From BMS3ABIN04 sp965554225 (lineage in GTDB: Bacteria > Bacteroidota > Ignavibacteria > Ignavibacteriales > Melioribacteraceae): a DNA stretch of 13,253 nt. The notes beneath the pieces were generated by a model. It worked only from the letters and a program-made list of their open reading frames with translations. It was not told where the DNA came from and did no database searches. Where the stretch lies: positions 1 to 13,253 of the forward strand of contig CBEVZC010000083.1 of NCBI GenBank assembly GCA_965554225.1, written 5' to 3'. A program made the translations under genes and the position numbers. This document shows positions 1-7,596 of this stretch, piece after piece (position 1 is the stretch's first letter; each line of letters begins with the position of its first letter).

Positions 1-33
1 TCATAATCCTCAGTTACTCGCTGCTTTTTCACT

Positions 34-669
34 TTAAATTTTATTTGTAATACTGTCTTCTGTATCTCTATGATAAACATAAGTCGGGAAATCTACTTTT
101 TGAATAACGAACTTTTTCTTTGCTCTTTCCAAAAACTCAGAGTCTTCACTGTAATTTAAATTTTTAAACCCGTCAAGCTCCGTAAAAACTTTTCGTTTAC
201 CAAAAAATGTTCCTCCTATAGTACATTTACTTAAATGTACTTTTTTCGAAAGATCATTCTTGTCTTTCACAAACGGATTACCAATTACTTCTACACCGCC
301 ATGAATTAAGTCTGTACTTGTATTTCGTAACAAATAATTAAACCGCAGTTCAAGATGATCAGACTTGTATTCATCGTCGCTGCCAAGGAAAGTAATATAT
401 TCCCCTGCAGAAGCCTGAATTCCAACATTAAGAGAAATGGGTAATTTCCGGTTTTTATGTTTCATATATCTTACGTTTCCAAAATCATTTATATAACTTT
501 CAACCACACTAAATGTTTCATCCGTACTCCCGTCATCAATAATAATTAATTCCCATTGGTTATAGGTTTGAGTAATTACAGAATCAATTGCTCTTTTTAT
601 GTAATCAGCGCGATTAAATGTTGGTAGAATAACCGAAACAATAGGTGTAAAGTTTTTGTATAATTGCAT
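34..669 (-). CDS. Family 2 glycosyltransferase (GT-A fold), short
   Basis: This is probably a cytoplasmic or membrane-associated enzyme that moves a sugar from a nucleotide-sugar onto an envelope glycan; the sugar and acceptor cannot be read from sequence. The N-terminus has the GT2 signature: VSVILPTFNR at residues 11-20, then IIIDDGSTDET at 42-52 with the nucleotide-binding aspartates D45/D46. A DXD-like metal site, GSDDEY, lies at 96-101, and an ED pair (E175, D176), the usual position of the catalytic base, follows. At 211 residues it is short for GT2 but appears complete, because the closing stretch TYVYHRDTEDSIT resembles the normal end of this fold. There is no membrane segment. The ATG is supported by AAGG about 8 bases upstream. 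It is divergent from a GT4 gene across 49 bp. A CAT at 2-4, preceded on the minus strand by GAGG, could be the start of a following gene outside the window. Confidence 0.9.
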   Translation of the reverse strand: MQLYKNFTPIVSVILPTFNRADYIKRAIDSVITQTYNQWELIIIDDGSTDETFSVVESYINDFGNVRYMKHKNRKLPISLNVGIQASAGEYITFLGSDDEYKSDHLELRFNYLLRNTSTDLIHGGVEVIGNPFVKDKNDLSKKVHLSKCTIGGTFFGKRKVFTELDGFKNLNYSEDSEFLERAKKKFVIQKVDFPTYVYHRDTEDSITNKI

Positions 670-718
670 TGTTGTTTACCTTAAAAATTAAATTTAGTAT
701 TGAAAAGTAGTCTATTTA

Positions 719-1837
719 ATGAACATTCTTGCAATAAATTGGCGATGTATTAAAAATCCTGAAAAAGGCGGCGCTGAAGTTCACTTCCATGAAATTTTTA
801 AAAGAATCGTAAAACTTGGTCATAATGTTACTTTAGTTGCACACCGGTTTAAAAATGCTCCGCCGGAAGAAACGATTGACGGTATAAATATAATAAGAAT
901 AGGGAATAAATTTTTATTCGACAAACAATTTAAAAAGTATTACAACAAAAATTTAATTAGCAAGAATTTTGACCTCGTAGTTGACGACATATCTAAAATA
1001 CCGCTATTCACGCCTTTATATATAAATAAGCCTTTGGTTGGAATTTTACATCATATTCACGGAGATTCACTATACAAAGAAATCCCATTCCCGCTTGCTT
1101 ATTATATAATTAAACAAGAGCGAAAGATACCGAGGTATTATGGAAATACTCCCATTTTTACAGTGTCTCAAAGTACAAAGAACGAACTTTCGGAACTTGG
1201 TCAGCCGGAAGATAAAATTGATATTTTATATAATGCAATTGACCACGATCTTTTTTCCGCGGCAAAAATCAAGAAAGAAAAAACTCCCTTAATTGCATAC
1301 GTCGGAAGAATAAAAAAATACAAAAATATTTCTGCTATTCTTGATGCAGTGGAAATATTAAAGAATAGAATTCCCGATATAAAATTTATTATCGGAGGTG
1401 AAGGTGATTTTCTACCTGAACTAAAAAAACATGTCGCACAAAAAAAACTAGATCAATGGATAGAATTTAAGGGTTATGTTTCGGAAGAAGAAAAAGCTGA
1501 AATTTTAGGCAGGGCTTGGATTTTTGTAACAATGCCGCTCAAAGAAGGCTGGGGAATTACGGTAATTGAAGCCAACGCAATGGGCACTCCTGCAATCGGT
1601 TCCGATGTTCACGGACTAAGAGATTCGATAAAAAACAAAGAGACTGGTATTTTAGTTCCTTTAGACAATCCACCGGCTTTGGCAAATGAAATATTAGATT
1701 TGATCAATAATCAAGATAGACTGGATTCTTTGTCTAAATCGGCTTTAGAGTGGTCTAAAATTTTTAATTGGGATATTTCGGCAGAGCACTTTTTGAAAAA
1801 AGTATATGAATGGTATCCGCAGTTGGAAAAGGGATGA
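719..1837 (+). CDS. Family 4 glycosyltransferase (GT-B fold)
   Basis: This is a retaining GT-B glycosyltransferase of the GT4 family, likely working on an envelope polysaccharide or glycolipid. The N-terminal acceptor domain has the GGAEVHFHE signature at residues 17-25. The C-terminal donor domain contains AYVGRIKKYKN (193-203), IIGGEGD (224-230) and the E-x7-E motif E276-GWGITVI-E284, which in GT4 enzymes contacts the sugar nucleotide. EANAMGTPAIGSDVHGLRD and ETGILVP follow, as expected. Its length of 372 residues is normal for the family, and I see no transmembrane segment. The gene is divergent from the GT2 gene; the 49-bp gap must hold both promoters. The Shine-Dalgarno is poor (only GAAAAG), which is common in Bacteroidota-like genomes. 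The exact sugar is unknown. Confidence 0.93.
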   Translation: MNILAINWRCIKNPEKGGAEVHFHEIFKRIVKLGHNVTLVAHRFKNAPPEETIDGINIIRIGNKFLFDKQFKKYYNKNLISKNFDLVVDDISKIPLFTPLYINKPLVGILHHIHGDSLYKEIPFPLAYYIIKQERKIPRYYGNTPIFTVSQSTKNELSELGQPEDKIDILYNAIDHDLFSAAKIKKEKTPLIAYVGRIKKYKNISAILDAVEILKNRIPDIKFIIGGEGDFLPELKKHVAQKKLDQWIEFKGYVSEEEKAEILGRAWIFVTMPLKEGWGITVIEANAMGTPAIGSDVHGLRDSIKNKETGILVPLDNPPALANEILDLINNQDRLDSLSKSALEWSKIFNWDISAEHFLKKVYEWYPQLEKG

Positions 1838-1885
1838 GATTTTTCATAAAATTTTACTAAGAATTTGTTTACTATAAAAATTATT

Positions 1886-1913
1886 TTTGGTTAAATCAAT
1901 TCACTAAACCAAA
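1886..1913 (+). terminator. Weak hairpin after the GT4 gene
   Basis: TTTGGTT (1886-1892) and AACCAAA (1907-1913) can pair across a 14-base loop, about 50 bases after the GT4 stop. The stem is short, the loop is large and no clean T-run follows, so it is at best a weak transcription end. Confidence 0.2.
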
Positions 1914-1960
1914 TTATAATTTCTTATATTTTGGAATTGTTCTAAAATATTTCTTTAAAA

Positions 1961-2188
1961 ATGAGTTATAGAGACCAAAAAAAATATTTCGAAAAATTAA
2001 AAAGATACGAAAGGCATTTTGAACCGAAAGAGAAGCTAGATTTTAAAATGCTTTTAAAAAGACACAAAGATGATGAAGATTTAGATAGATTATCTTTGGA
2101 ACGACTAAAAGTACTTTATGAAAAGTATTACGTTCAAAGGGAAAAAAGAAGTTTTGATGATATCTTTAAGAAAAAAGATGATAACTAA
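1961..2188 (+). CDS. Small highly charged protein, function unknown
   Basis: I do not recognise this 75-residue protein. It is dominated by Lys/Arg and Asp/Glu with aromatic residues interspersed (KYFEKLKRYERHFEP, RLKVLYEKYYVQREKRSF). It has no Cys, no signal peptide and no membrane segment, and it looks almost wholly helical, with an R-L-S-L-E-R-L-K-V-L stretch around residues 43-52. Such proteins often bind RNA, DNA or a partner protein, but nothing here decides which. It starts with ATG after an AT-rich leader without a clear Shine-Dalgarno. It lies 71 bp ahead of the DUF2723 gene on the same strand, so co-transcription is possible. The non-repetitive composition and its fit in the gap between two same-strand genes favour a real gene over a chance frame. 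Confidence 0.7.
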   Translation: MSYRDQKKYFEKLKRYERHFEPKEKLDFKMLLKRHKDDEDLDRLSLERLKVLYEKYYVQREKRSFDDIFKKKDDN

Positions 2189-2259
2189 GCTTTTTACTTA
2201 ACAAGTTTATTAACAATTTTAATTATTGAAAGAATAGTATACCGAATAAAGAGGAGATA

Positions 2260-5211
2260 ATGGACGCAAAAAGACTGAACAGAATTATCGGATTCTTAGT
2301 ATTTGTAATAGCGCTTTTCACATTTTTTTCAACCGTACAGCCATCGGTTTCTTTTTGGGACTGCGGGGAATTTATAGCTTCTTCTTATGGGCTGCAAGTC
2401 CCGCATCCGCCGGGAACACCCTTTTTTATTCTAGTCGGTAGAATCTTTTCCACGATTCCTTTTGTATCAAACATTGGATTGAGAGTTAACACAATTTCCG
2501 TACTTACCAGTGCATTTGCCATTTTATTTCTTTATTTGGTTGCTGTTAAAGCAATTGAGAATTGGAGAGGTAAAAATTATAAAAGTTTATTTGACGCTAT
2601 TTTAACTTATTCGGCTGCAGCAATCGGTGCTTTATCATTAGCTTTCAGCGATACATTCTGGTTTAACGCTGCCGAAGCGGAAGTATATGCATCGGCTACA
2701 TTTTTTATAGCAATTGTAACCTGGCTGTTAATGGTATGGAACGAAAAAGCAGACGAACCGGACAGTGAAAAATATTTAATAATGATTGCCTACCTTATCG
2801 GAGTTTCAACAGGTGTTCATTTAATGTCGCTTCTTGCTTTAGTATCAATAGTTATGGTTATTTATTACAAAAAGTATTTAGACGACGAAGTGACATATAT
2901 AAAAACAACCTATATTTTCTTGGGACATATTGCAGTAGTTTTGGTTATTGGAGGTGCACTTTGGGCTTCCGCCAGTAACACAGCACCTTCACAAGATGCT
3001 ATCAAAGCATTCGATTCAAGATTTTTAATGATTGAAGTTGCCGCATCTCTTATTTATATGGGTATTTTTTATAAAAAGATCTTTCAGAAGAACTCAATTT
3101 ATATCCCACTTATAATTGGAGGGATTGTACTTGTGGTTGTTTATCCCGGAATTCTAAAATATCTCCCAATATTAATTGCCGCTGTCTCGGGTAGTGATTT
3201 TGTGATGAACATAGTTGTTATAGCTGTTCTATTCGGTATTGTAGGTTATATAATTCATTGGGCAGGTAAAAATCAGAAAGAAACAATTAACCTTGCTGCA
3301 AAAGCTTTTCTATTTGCTGTATTAGGATTTACTTCCTATACTATGATTGTAATAAAAGCCAACGAAAATCCGCCTATAAATTTAAATAATCCCGATACAG
3401 TACCCCGTTTAGTTTCCTACTTAAGCCGTGAGCAATACGGAATTCAACCAACCTTTAAAAGAAGGTTTTCGCAGGAAACACACCAGCAAGGAATATACAA
3501 GAATTATTCAAGCGATTTGGACTTCTTAATCAGATATCAAATGGGACACATGTTTAACAGATATCTTTTATGGAACTATGTAGGAAGAAATTCCACTGTT
3601 CAAGATTCAGGTGTTAATTGGTCACAGTTCTTTGCAATACCTTTCTTACTCGGTTTATTCGGACTATATTACCAGTTCCGGAAGGACTGGAAGCTTGGAT
3701 CGGCATTTTTGATGATGTTTATCTTCTTGGGATATCTGACAGCATATTACCAAAACCAGCAGCAGCCTCAGCCGAGAGAAAGAGATTATTTTTATGTCGG
3801 TGCTTTTTTCGTTTATTCAATGTGGATAGCAATCGGTATGAGAGGAATATTCGATTTAATAATTGAACAGCTCAAAGATAGCAATGCTTCTAAAATTATT
3901 ACAATAGTTGCCATTCTTATTGGTTTTCTGCTCGTTCCTATTAATATGCTGAAAGCAAATTATCATACACATGATCGTTCAAGAAATTATTTACCTTGGG
4001 ATTATGCATATAATATTTTACAGAGCGCTTCACAGAATGCGATATTATTTACAAACGGAGATAATGATACTTTCCCTGTTTGGTATTTACAGGATGTTGA
4101 GGGTGTAAGAAGAGATATTAGAATTGTAAACTTAAGTCTGTTGAATACTCCTTGGTATATTAAACAATTAAAAAACCAAACTCCGTACGGAGCTGAAAAA
4201 GTACCGTTTACTTTTAGTGACAAAGAAATTGATAAAATAGGGCCGAGCCGCTGGGAACCAAGAACTATGCGTATTAAAGTTCCGGAACGGGTCTATAAAC
4301 AATACGGTTTGAACGATACATTAAAAGTTAAAGGCAAACAAGAAATTCCAGACTATAGAGAAATATATAAGCAATTTGGCGTAATTGATACTTCTCTTAT
4401 ACACAAGAAAGAGATAGTTTGGAAAATGAAAAATACAGTTCAATATGGAAAGGTAAAAGCGCTTCGTGTCCAAGATATAATGACGCTTGATATTATAAAA
4501 GCAAACAAATGGAAAAGACCTATTTACTTCGCCGTTACTACCGGTTATAATCAAATTAATCTTAATGATTATTTAGTAGTTGAAGGAATGGCATATAAAT
4601 TAGTACCATTCAAACATTCTCCGAACGATGAAGTGATAAATCCCAAAATTATGAGAGAAGATTTACTTGATGAACCTTCCGGATTCAGCAGAACTTATAA
4701 ACCCGGATTTAGATTCAGAGGATTAAATGATTCAACTATTTTCTTCGATGCGCTTCACAGAGGCTATACGAATAATTACAGAATGGCGTATTTTAGATTG
4801 GTTAACTATTACTTATATAAAGAAAAGGATAAGAAAAAAGCTCTTGAAGTGTTAAATGCCCTGGAAGAAAAAATTCCAAGGGAAGTTATTCCTGTTGATT
4901 ATAGAATGTTAAATCAACTTGCAAACTTTTATGCACAAGCTGGAGATTTTAATCAATATAAATTAATGGCTAGGGACATAGAAAAAACAGCTTTGAAGCA
5001 AATTGAGAGCAATCCTACTGCAAGTTTAAACAGCCCGTACAATCCTTATCAATTGTTGATGGAAGTTTATAATAATTTGAAGGAATATGATAAACTTGTT
5101 GACATCCTCGAAAAAGTTCAAACACTTGTGCCTAACGATCCTAGAATTAAACAGTTAATTACCAGATACAAAAAAATGGCAATTGCACAAGATTCTGCTA
5201 AAGTGAAATAG
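2260..5211 (+). CDS. DUF2723 / GT117 multi-spanning membrane glycosyltransferase-like protein
   Basis: This is a large polytopic inner-membrane protein of the DUF2723 family, classed as glycosyltransferase family 117 and related to the GT-C protein O-mannosyltransferases. The likely role is transfer of a sugar from a lipid-linked donor onto a periplasmic protein or glycan. After a first membrane helix (about residues 11-27) comes the hallmark loop SFWDCGEFIASSYG (31-44) with D34 and E37, the expected catalytic acidic residues, and PHPPGTP (48-54). Many hydrophobic segments follow to about residue 560. QPRERDYFYVGAFF (504-517) and TNGDNDTFPVWYLQDVEG (598-615) are characteristic of the family. 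The C-terminal third (about 790-975) is soluble and helical, resembling tetratricopeptide repeats. The start is fixed by AAAGAGGAG just upstream of the ATG. The length of 983 is within the long-form range. The substrate is unknown; glycosyltransferases upstream make an envelope role natural. Confidence 0.93.
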   Translation: MDAKRLNRIIGFLVFVIALFTFFSTVQPSVSFWDCGEFIASSYGLQVPHPPGTPFFILVGRIFSTIPFVSNIGLRVNTISVLTSAFAILFLYLVAVKAIENWRGKNYKSLFDAILTYSAAAIGALSLAFSDTFWFNAAEAEVYASATFFIAIVTWLLMVWNEKADEPDSEKYLIMIAYLIGVSTGVHLMSLLALVSIVMVIYYKKYLDDEVTYIKTTYIFLGHIAVVLVIGGALWASASNTAPSQDAIKAFDSRFLMIEVAASLIYMGIFYKKIFQKNSIYIPLIIGGIVLVVVYPGILKYLPILIAAVSGSDFVMNIVVIAVLFGIVGYIIHWAGKNQKETINLAAKAFLFAVLGFTSYTMIVIKANENPPINLNNPDTVPRLVSYLSREQYGIQPTFKRRFSQETHQQGIYKNYSSDLDFLIRYQMGHMFNRYLLWNYVGRNSTVQDSGVNWSQFFAIPFLLGLFGLYYQFRKDWKLGSAFLMMFIFLGYLTAYYQNQQQPQPRERDYFYVGAFFVYSMWIAIGMRGIFDLIIEQLKDSNASKIITIVAILIGFLLVPINMLKANYHTHDRSRNYLPWDYAYNILQSASQNAILFTNGDNDTFPVWYLQDVEGVRRDIRIVNLSLLNTPWYIKQLKNQTPYGAEKVPFTFSDKEIDKIGPSRWEPRTMRIKVPERVYKQYGLNDTLKVKGKQEIPDYREIYKQFGVIDTSLIHKKEIVWKMKNTVQYGKVKALRVQDIMTLDIIKANKWKRPIYFAVTTGYNQINLNDYLVVEGMAYKLVPFKHSPNDEVINPKIMREDLLDEPSGFSRTYKPGFRFRGLNDSTIFFDALHRGYTNNYRMAYFRLVNYYLYKEKDKKKALEVLNALEEKIPREVIPVDYRMLNQLANFYAQAGDFNQYKLMARDIEKTALKQIESNPTASLNSPYNPYQLLMEVYNNLKEYDKLVDILEKVQTLVPNDPRIKQLITRYKKMAIAQDSAKVK

Positions 5212-5227
5212 CATTGTATAATTATTT

Positions 5228-5256
5228 AAAGGGGCACGTAGAACGCTGCCCCTTTT
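5228..5256. terminator. GC-rich hairpin between convergent genes
   Basis: AAAGGGGCA (5228-5236) pairs perfectly with TGCCCCTTT (5247-5255), giving a 9-bp stem, and CGT/ACG inside can extend it with one bulge. The plus strand continues TTTTATCTT. The minus strand reads AAAAGGGGCA through TGCCCCTTTA, so the element can act on both strands. It sits 16 bp after the DUF2723 stop, and its right arm touches the stop codon of the LOG-family gene (TTA on plus at 5255-5257). Confidence 0.8.
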
Positions 5257-5782
5257 ATCTTAACCTCTCGGATAAAAACTCAACTATTTTATGAATATCA
5301 CTGAAATGCTTTACTACGCCGGTTTTTCTACCTTCAAATTTCATTCTATTATCAATTTCTTCTAATACCGGCTTCCACATTTCACCATGACATGCAACAG
5401 GCTTTAATCGCATTACATTCTTGTTAATATATTCCCAAACCACAGATAATTCAACAAGCGTACCTGTGCCTCCTCTTAAAACAATATATCCGTCCGCTAT
5501 TTCAATCAACTTATCTATTCTTTCAAAAAGTGTATTAGCAACTATTTCTTCAGTGAGATATTCCGAAGGATTTCGGTTGAACGTTTTAACGGTTATTCCA
5601 ATGGCCTTAGAACCGCCTTCCGCAGCGCCTTTGGAAACTGCATCCATTATTCCATAGTAACCACCGGAACAAACATCAAAATTATTTTTAGCCAACAATT
5701 TTCCCAACTTATAAGCTGTTTCATACTCTTCCTCACCCGGTTTCGGAATGGAGCTGCCGAATACAGTAATTATTTTCCTCAT
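5255..5782 (-). CDS. LOG-family (TIGR00730-like) Rossmann nucleotide-binding protein
   Basis: This is a 175-residue protein of the LYSINE DECARBOXYLASE-LIKE/LOG superfamily. Relatives either hydrolyse the N-glycosidic bond of nucleoside 5'-monophosphates (cytokinin-activating LOG, PpnN) or bind nucleotide cofactors. It opens with VFGSSIPKPGEEEYETA, has SGGYYGIMDAVSKGAAEGG at residues 39-57, and carries the phosphate-binding signature as RGGTGTLVE at 103-111, followed by VVWEYINK. The usual family motif is PGGxGTxxE; here the proline is Arg103, while the glycines, threonines and catalytic Glu111 are kept. The ATG is supported by AGGAG five bases upstream, which lies inside the end of the preceding yjbQ-type gene. 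The two genes have zero intergenic bases and are surely co-transcribed, with translational coupling likely. Whether it is a phosphoribohydrolase cannot be settled from sequence. Confidence 0.9.
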   Translation of the reverse strand: MRKIITVFGSSIPKPGEEEYETAYKLGKLLAKNNFDVCSGGYYGIMDAVSKGAAEGGSKAIGITVKTFNRNPSEYLTEEIVANTLFERIDKLIEIADGYIVLRGGTGTLVELSVVWEYINKNVMRLKPVACHGEMWKPVLEEIDNRMKFEGRKTGVVKHFSDIHKIVEFLSERLR

Positions 5783-6202
5783 CTATTCTCCTGTAATTTG
5801 AATAATTATATTCCTATTGCGCGATCTGTTATCGAAATCGACCAATATTATTTGTTGCCAAGTTCCTAATAACAAACTACAATTGCTGAACGGCACCGTA
5901 AATGAAGCTCCCTGCAGCGCTGCTCTAATATGAGCATAACCGTTCCCGTCATGCCAAGTATTATCATGTTCATAGCTAATATTGGAAGGAATTAGTTTTT
6001 CCATAAACTCAGGATAGTCTTTCAGCAATCCCGGCTCAAATTCAATTGTTGTAATTCCCGCAGTAGAACCCGGTACAAAGACCAATGCACTTCCCTCCTG
6101 AATACCCGAGCGGGAAACCAAACTTTGCACTTCGGATGTGATATCTAAGATATCATTGTGACCTTTAGTCTTAATACTGAATCGTAATGTTTTTATTTTC
6201 AT
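5783..6202 (-). CDS. yjbQ: YjbQ/UPF0047 family protein (secondary thiamine-phosphate synthase-like)
   Basis: This is a small cytoplasmic beta-rich protein of the YjbQ family. E. coli YjbQ has weak thiamine-phosphate synthase activity, but the physiological role of the family is uncertain. Visible family features are SALVFVPGSTAG, IEFEPGLLKDYPEF, SYEHDNTWHDGNGYAHIRAALQG, VPF and LLLGTWQQIILVDFDN. In the HTTA motif of canonical members the His-Thr is replaced by Gly-Ser (GSTAG), as in a known subclass. The HDGNGYAH region with its histidines is intact. I place the start at ATG 6202 (139 residues). An upstream TTG at 6214 would add five residues, but it overlaps the GAGAGGC Shine-Dalgarno, which is correctly spaced for the ATG. 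It is the first gene of a tight pair with the LOG-family gene and divergent from rocD. Confidence 0.9.
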   Translation of the reverse strand: MKIKTLRFSIKTKGHNDILDITSEVQSLVSRSGIQEGSALVFVPGSTAGITTIEFEPGLLKDYPEFMEKLIPSNISYEHDNTWHDGNGYAHIRAALQGASFTVPFSNCSLLLGTWQQIILVDFDNRSRNRNIIIQITGE

Positions 6203-6287
6203 TTTGCCTCTCAAAAATAAATCCGGTTAATTTTTATATCCAAAATATTATTTTCTTTCCATAAATAAAACATTCGGAACTCATCGC

Positions 6288-6295
6288 TAATTTTG
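6288..6295 (+). promoter_or_regulatory. Possible -7 promoter element for rocD
   Basis: TAATTTTG matches TAnnTTTG, the -7 consensus used by the primary sigma factor of Bacteroidota. It lies about 50 bases before the rocD start. No convincing TTTG/TTG -33 element sits at the expected 19-base spacing upstream, and an 8-base match is easily found by chance in AT-rich DNA, so support is modest. Confidence 0.35.
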
Positions 6296-6343
6296 ATAAT
6301 TTTTCATAGAAAATTTTTCAACTAACTTAAGAAAGGAAAATTT

Positions 6344-7546
6344 ATGAACACACAAGATTATATTGCACTCGAAGAAAAATACGGAGCACACAACTATCAT
6401 CCTTTGGATGTAGTAATTGATAAAGCACAAGGTATATGGGTTTATGATGTTGACGGGAAGAAGTACATGGACTGTTTGGCAGCTTACTCTGCTGTTAATC
6501 AAGGTCATTGCCATCCGCGTATTGTGAAGGTACTTAAAGACCAAGCCGATAAAGTTACACATACATCGCGGGCTTTCAGAAATAGCCGGCTGCCGCTTTT
6601 TTATGAAGAGCTTGCCAAACTAACCGGATACGAAATGATTTTACCGATGAACTCCGGAGCCGAAGCTGTTGAGACTGCATTGAAGGCTGCACGTAAGTGG
6701 GGTTATAAAGTTAAGGGAGTAGAAGAAAATAAAGCCGAAATTATTGCTTGCACTAATAATTTTGCCGGAAGAACTATCACCATCATCAGTTTTTCTACGG
6801 AAGAACAATATAAAGACGGATTTGGTCCTTTAACACCCGGATTTAAAATTGTTGAGTATGGCAACACAAAAGCCTTGGAAGATGCCATAACACCAAATAC
6901 CGTAGCTTTTATTGTTGAACCAATTCAAGGCGAAGGGGGCGTAATAGTTCCACCCGAGGGCTATATTAAAGATACTTATGAAATCTGTAAAAAAAATAAC
7001 GTGCTTTATATTACGGATGAAATACAATCCGGTTTGGGAAGAAGCGGTAAACTGTTTGCCCATCAATACGAAGGAATTATACCTGATGTTGTAACAATTG
7101 GAAAAGCTCTCTCCGGCGGCTTGTATCCGGTTTCCGCCGTTCTATCTAATAAAGAAATTCTAGGAGTCTTTAATCCTGGTGATCATGGTTCAACTTTCGG
7201 AGGGAATCCGCTGGGAGCAGCAATTGCCGTTGAATCTCTTAAAGTTCTAACCGAAGAAAACATGATTCAAAATTCCTTTGAATTGGGAAAATATTTAAGA
7301 GAAAAACTCCGTGCCGTTAATTCAAAACATGTAAAAGAAGTCCGCGGGAAAGGATTATTTATTGGTGTCGAACTAGTTCCCGAAGCAAAGGGAGCAAGAA
7401 GATTCTGCGAAGCTTTGCAAAGTAAAGGAATTCTTGCCAAGGAAACACATGAGAACGTAATTCGTTTTGCTCCGCCTCTAATTATTACAAAAGAAGAAAT
7501 AGACTGGGCAATGGAACGAATTGAAGAGGTTTTATTAATGGATTAG
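6344..7546 (+). CDS. rocD: Ornithine aminotransferase (ornithine-oxo-acid transaminase)
   Basis: This PLP-dependent class-III aminotransferase transfers the delta-amino group of ornithine to 2-oxoglutarate, giving glutamate semialdehyde and linking arginine/ornithine breakdown to proline and glutamate. The 400-residue length is typical. K254 in TIGKALSGG is the Schiff-base lysine, and D225 in ITDEIQSG pairs with the pyridine nitrogen. By alignment to human OAT from memory, Y18 and Y48 (KYGAHNYHP, AAYSAVNQGHCHP), R143 (NFAGRT), E197 (PIQGEGG), T284 (GSTFGGNP) and R374 (VIRFAPP) match the substrate and cofactor residues. Y48 plus the KYGAHNYHPLDVV opening separate it from acetylornithine and GABA aminotransferases. 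AAAGGA six bases before the ATG fixes the start. No arginase or proline-synthesis gene is adjacent. The gene is single, ending in a strong terminator. Confidence 0.96.
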   Translation: MNTQDYIALEEKYGAHNYHPLDVVIDKAQGIWVYDVDGKKYMDCLAAYSAVNQGHCHPRIVKVLKDQADKVTHTSRAFRNSRLPLFYEELAKLTGYEMILPMNSGAEAVETALKAARKWGYKVKGVEENKAEIIACTNNFAGRTITIISFSTEEQYKDGFGPLTPGFKIVEYGNTKALEDAITPNTVAFIVEPIQGEGGVIVPPEGYIKDTYEICKKNNVLYITDEIQSGLGRSGKLFAHQYEGIIPDVVTIGKALSGGLYPVSAVLSNKEILGVFNPGDHGSTFGGNPLGAAIAVESLKVLTEENMIQNSFELGKYLREKLRAVNSKHVKEVRGKGLFIGVELVPEAKGARRFCEALQSKGILAKETHENVIRFAPPLIITKEEIDWAMERIEEVLLMD

Positions 7547-7555
7547 AATTGCTCT

Positions 7556-7596
7556 TATAAACCAAGTTCCACAAAGGAACTTGGTTTATATTTTTT
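7556..7596 (+). terminator. Strong intrinsic terminator of rocD
   Basis: A perfect 15-bp stem, TATAAACCAAGTTCC (7556-7570) with GGAACTTGGTTTATA (7576-7590), closes over a 5-base loop ACAAA and is followed directly by six T residues (7591-7596). It begins 9 bases after the rocD stop. On the minus strand the stem is not followed by a T-run, so it is directional, though it may also hinder transcription coming out of the convergent kinase gene, whose stop lies in the T-run. Confidence 0.93.

Noticed and set aside
1..33. A gene starting on the minus strand at position 4
   Set aside because: A CAT at 2-4 with GAGG upstream is compatible with a start, but only four bases of it are in the window, so it cannot be supported.
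3618..4554. Open frames within the DUF2723 gene in other frames and on the opposite strand
   Set aside because: The DUF2723 frame is continuous with family motifs on both sides; the alternatives have no recognisable domain or start signal.
6203..6343. Possible TPP riboswitch, since YjbQ is linked to thiamine
   Set aside because: The 141-bp spacer is AT-rich and I found no thi-box CUGAGA/ACCUGA-type elements on either strand.
6344..7546. Acetylornithine or GABA aminotransferase
   Set aside because: The KYGAHNYHP opening, the tyrosine at 48 and the overall pattern fit ornithine delta-aminotransferase better, and no arginine-biosynthesis genes are adjacent.
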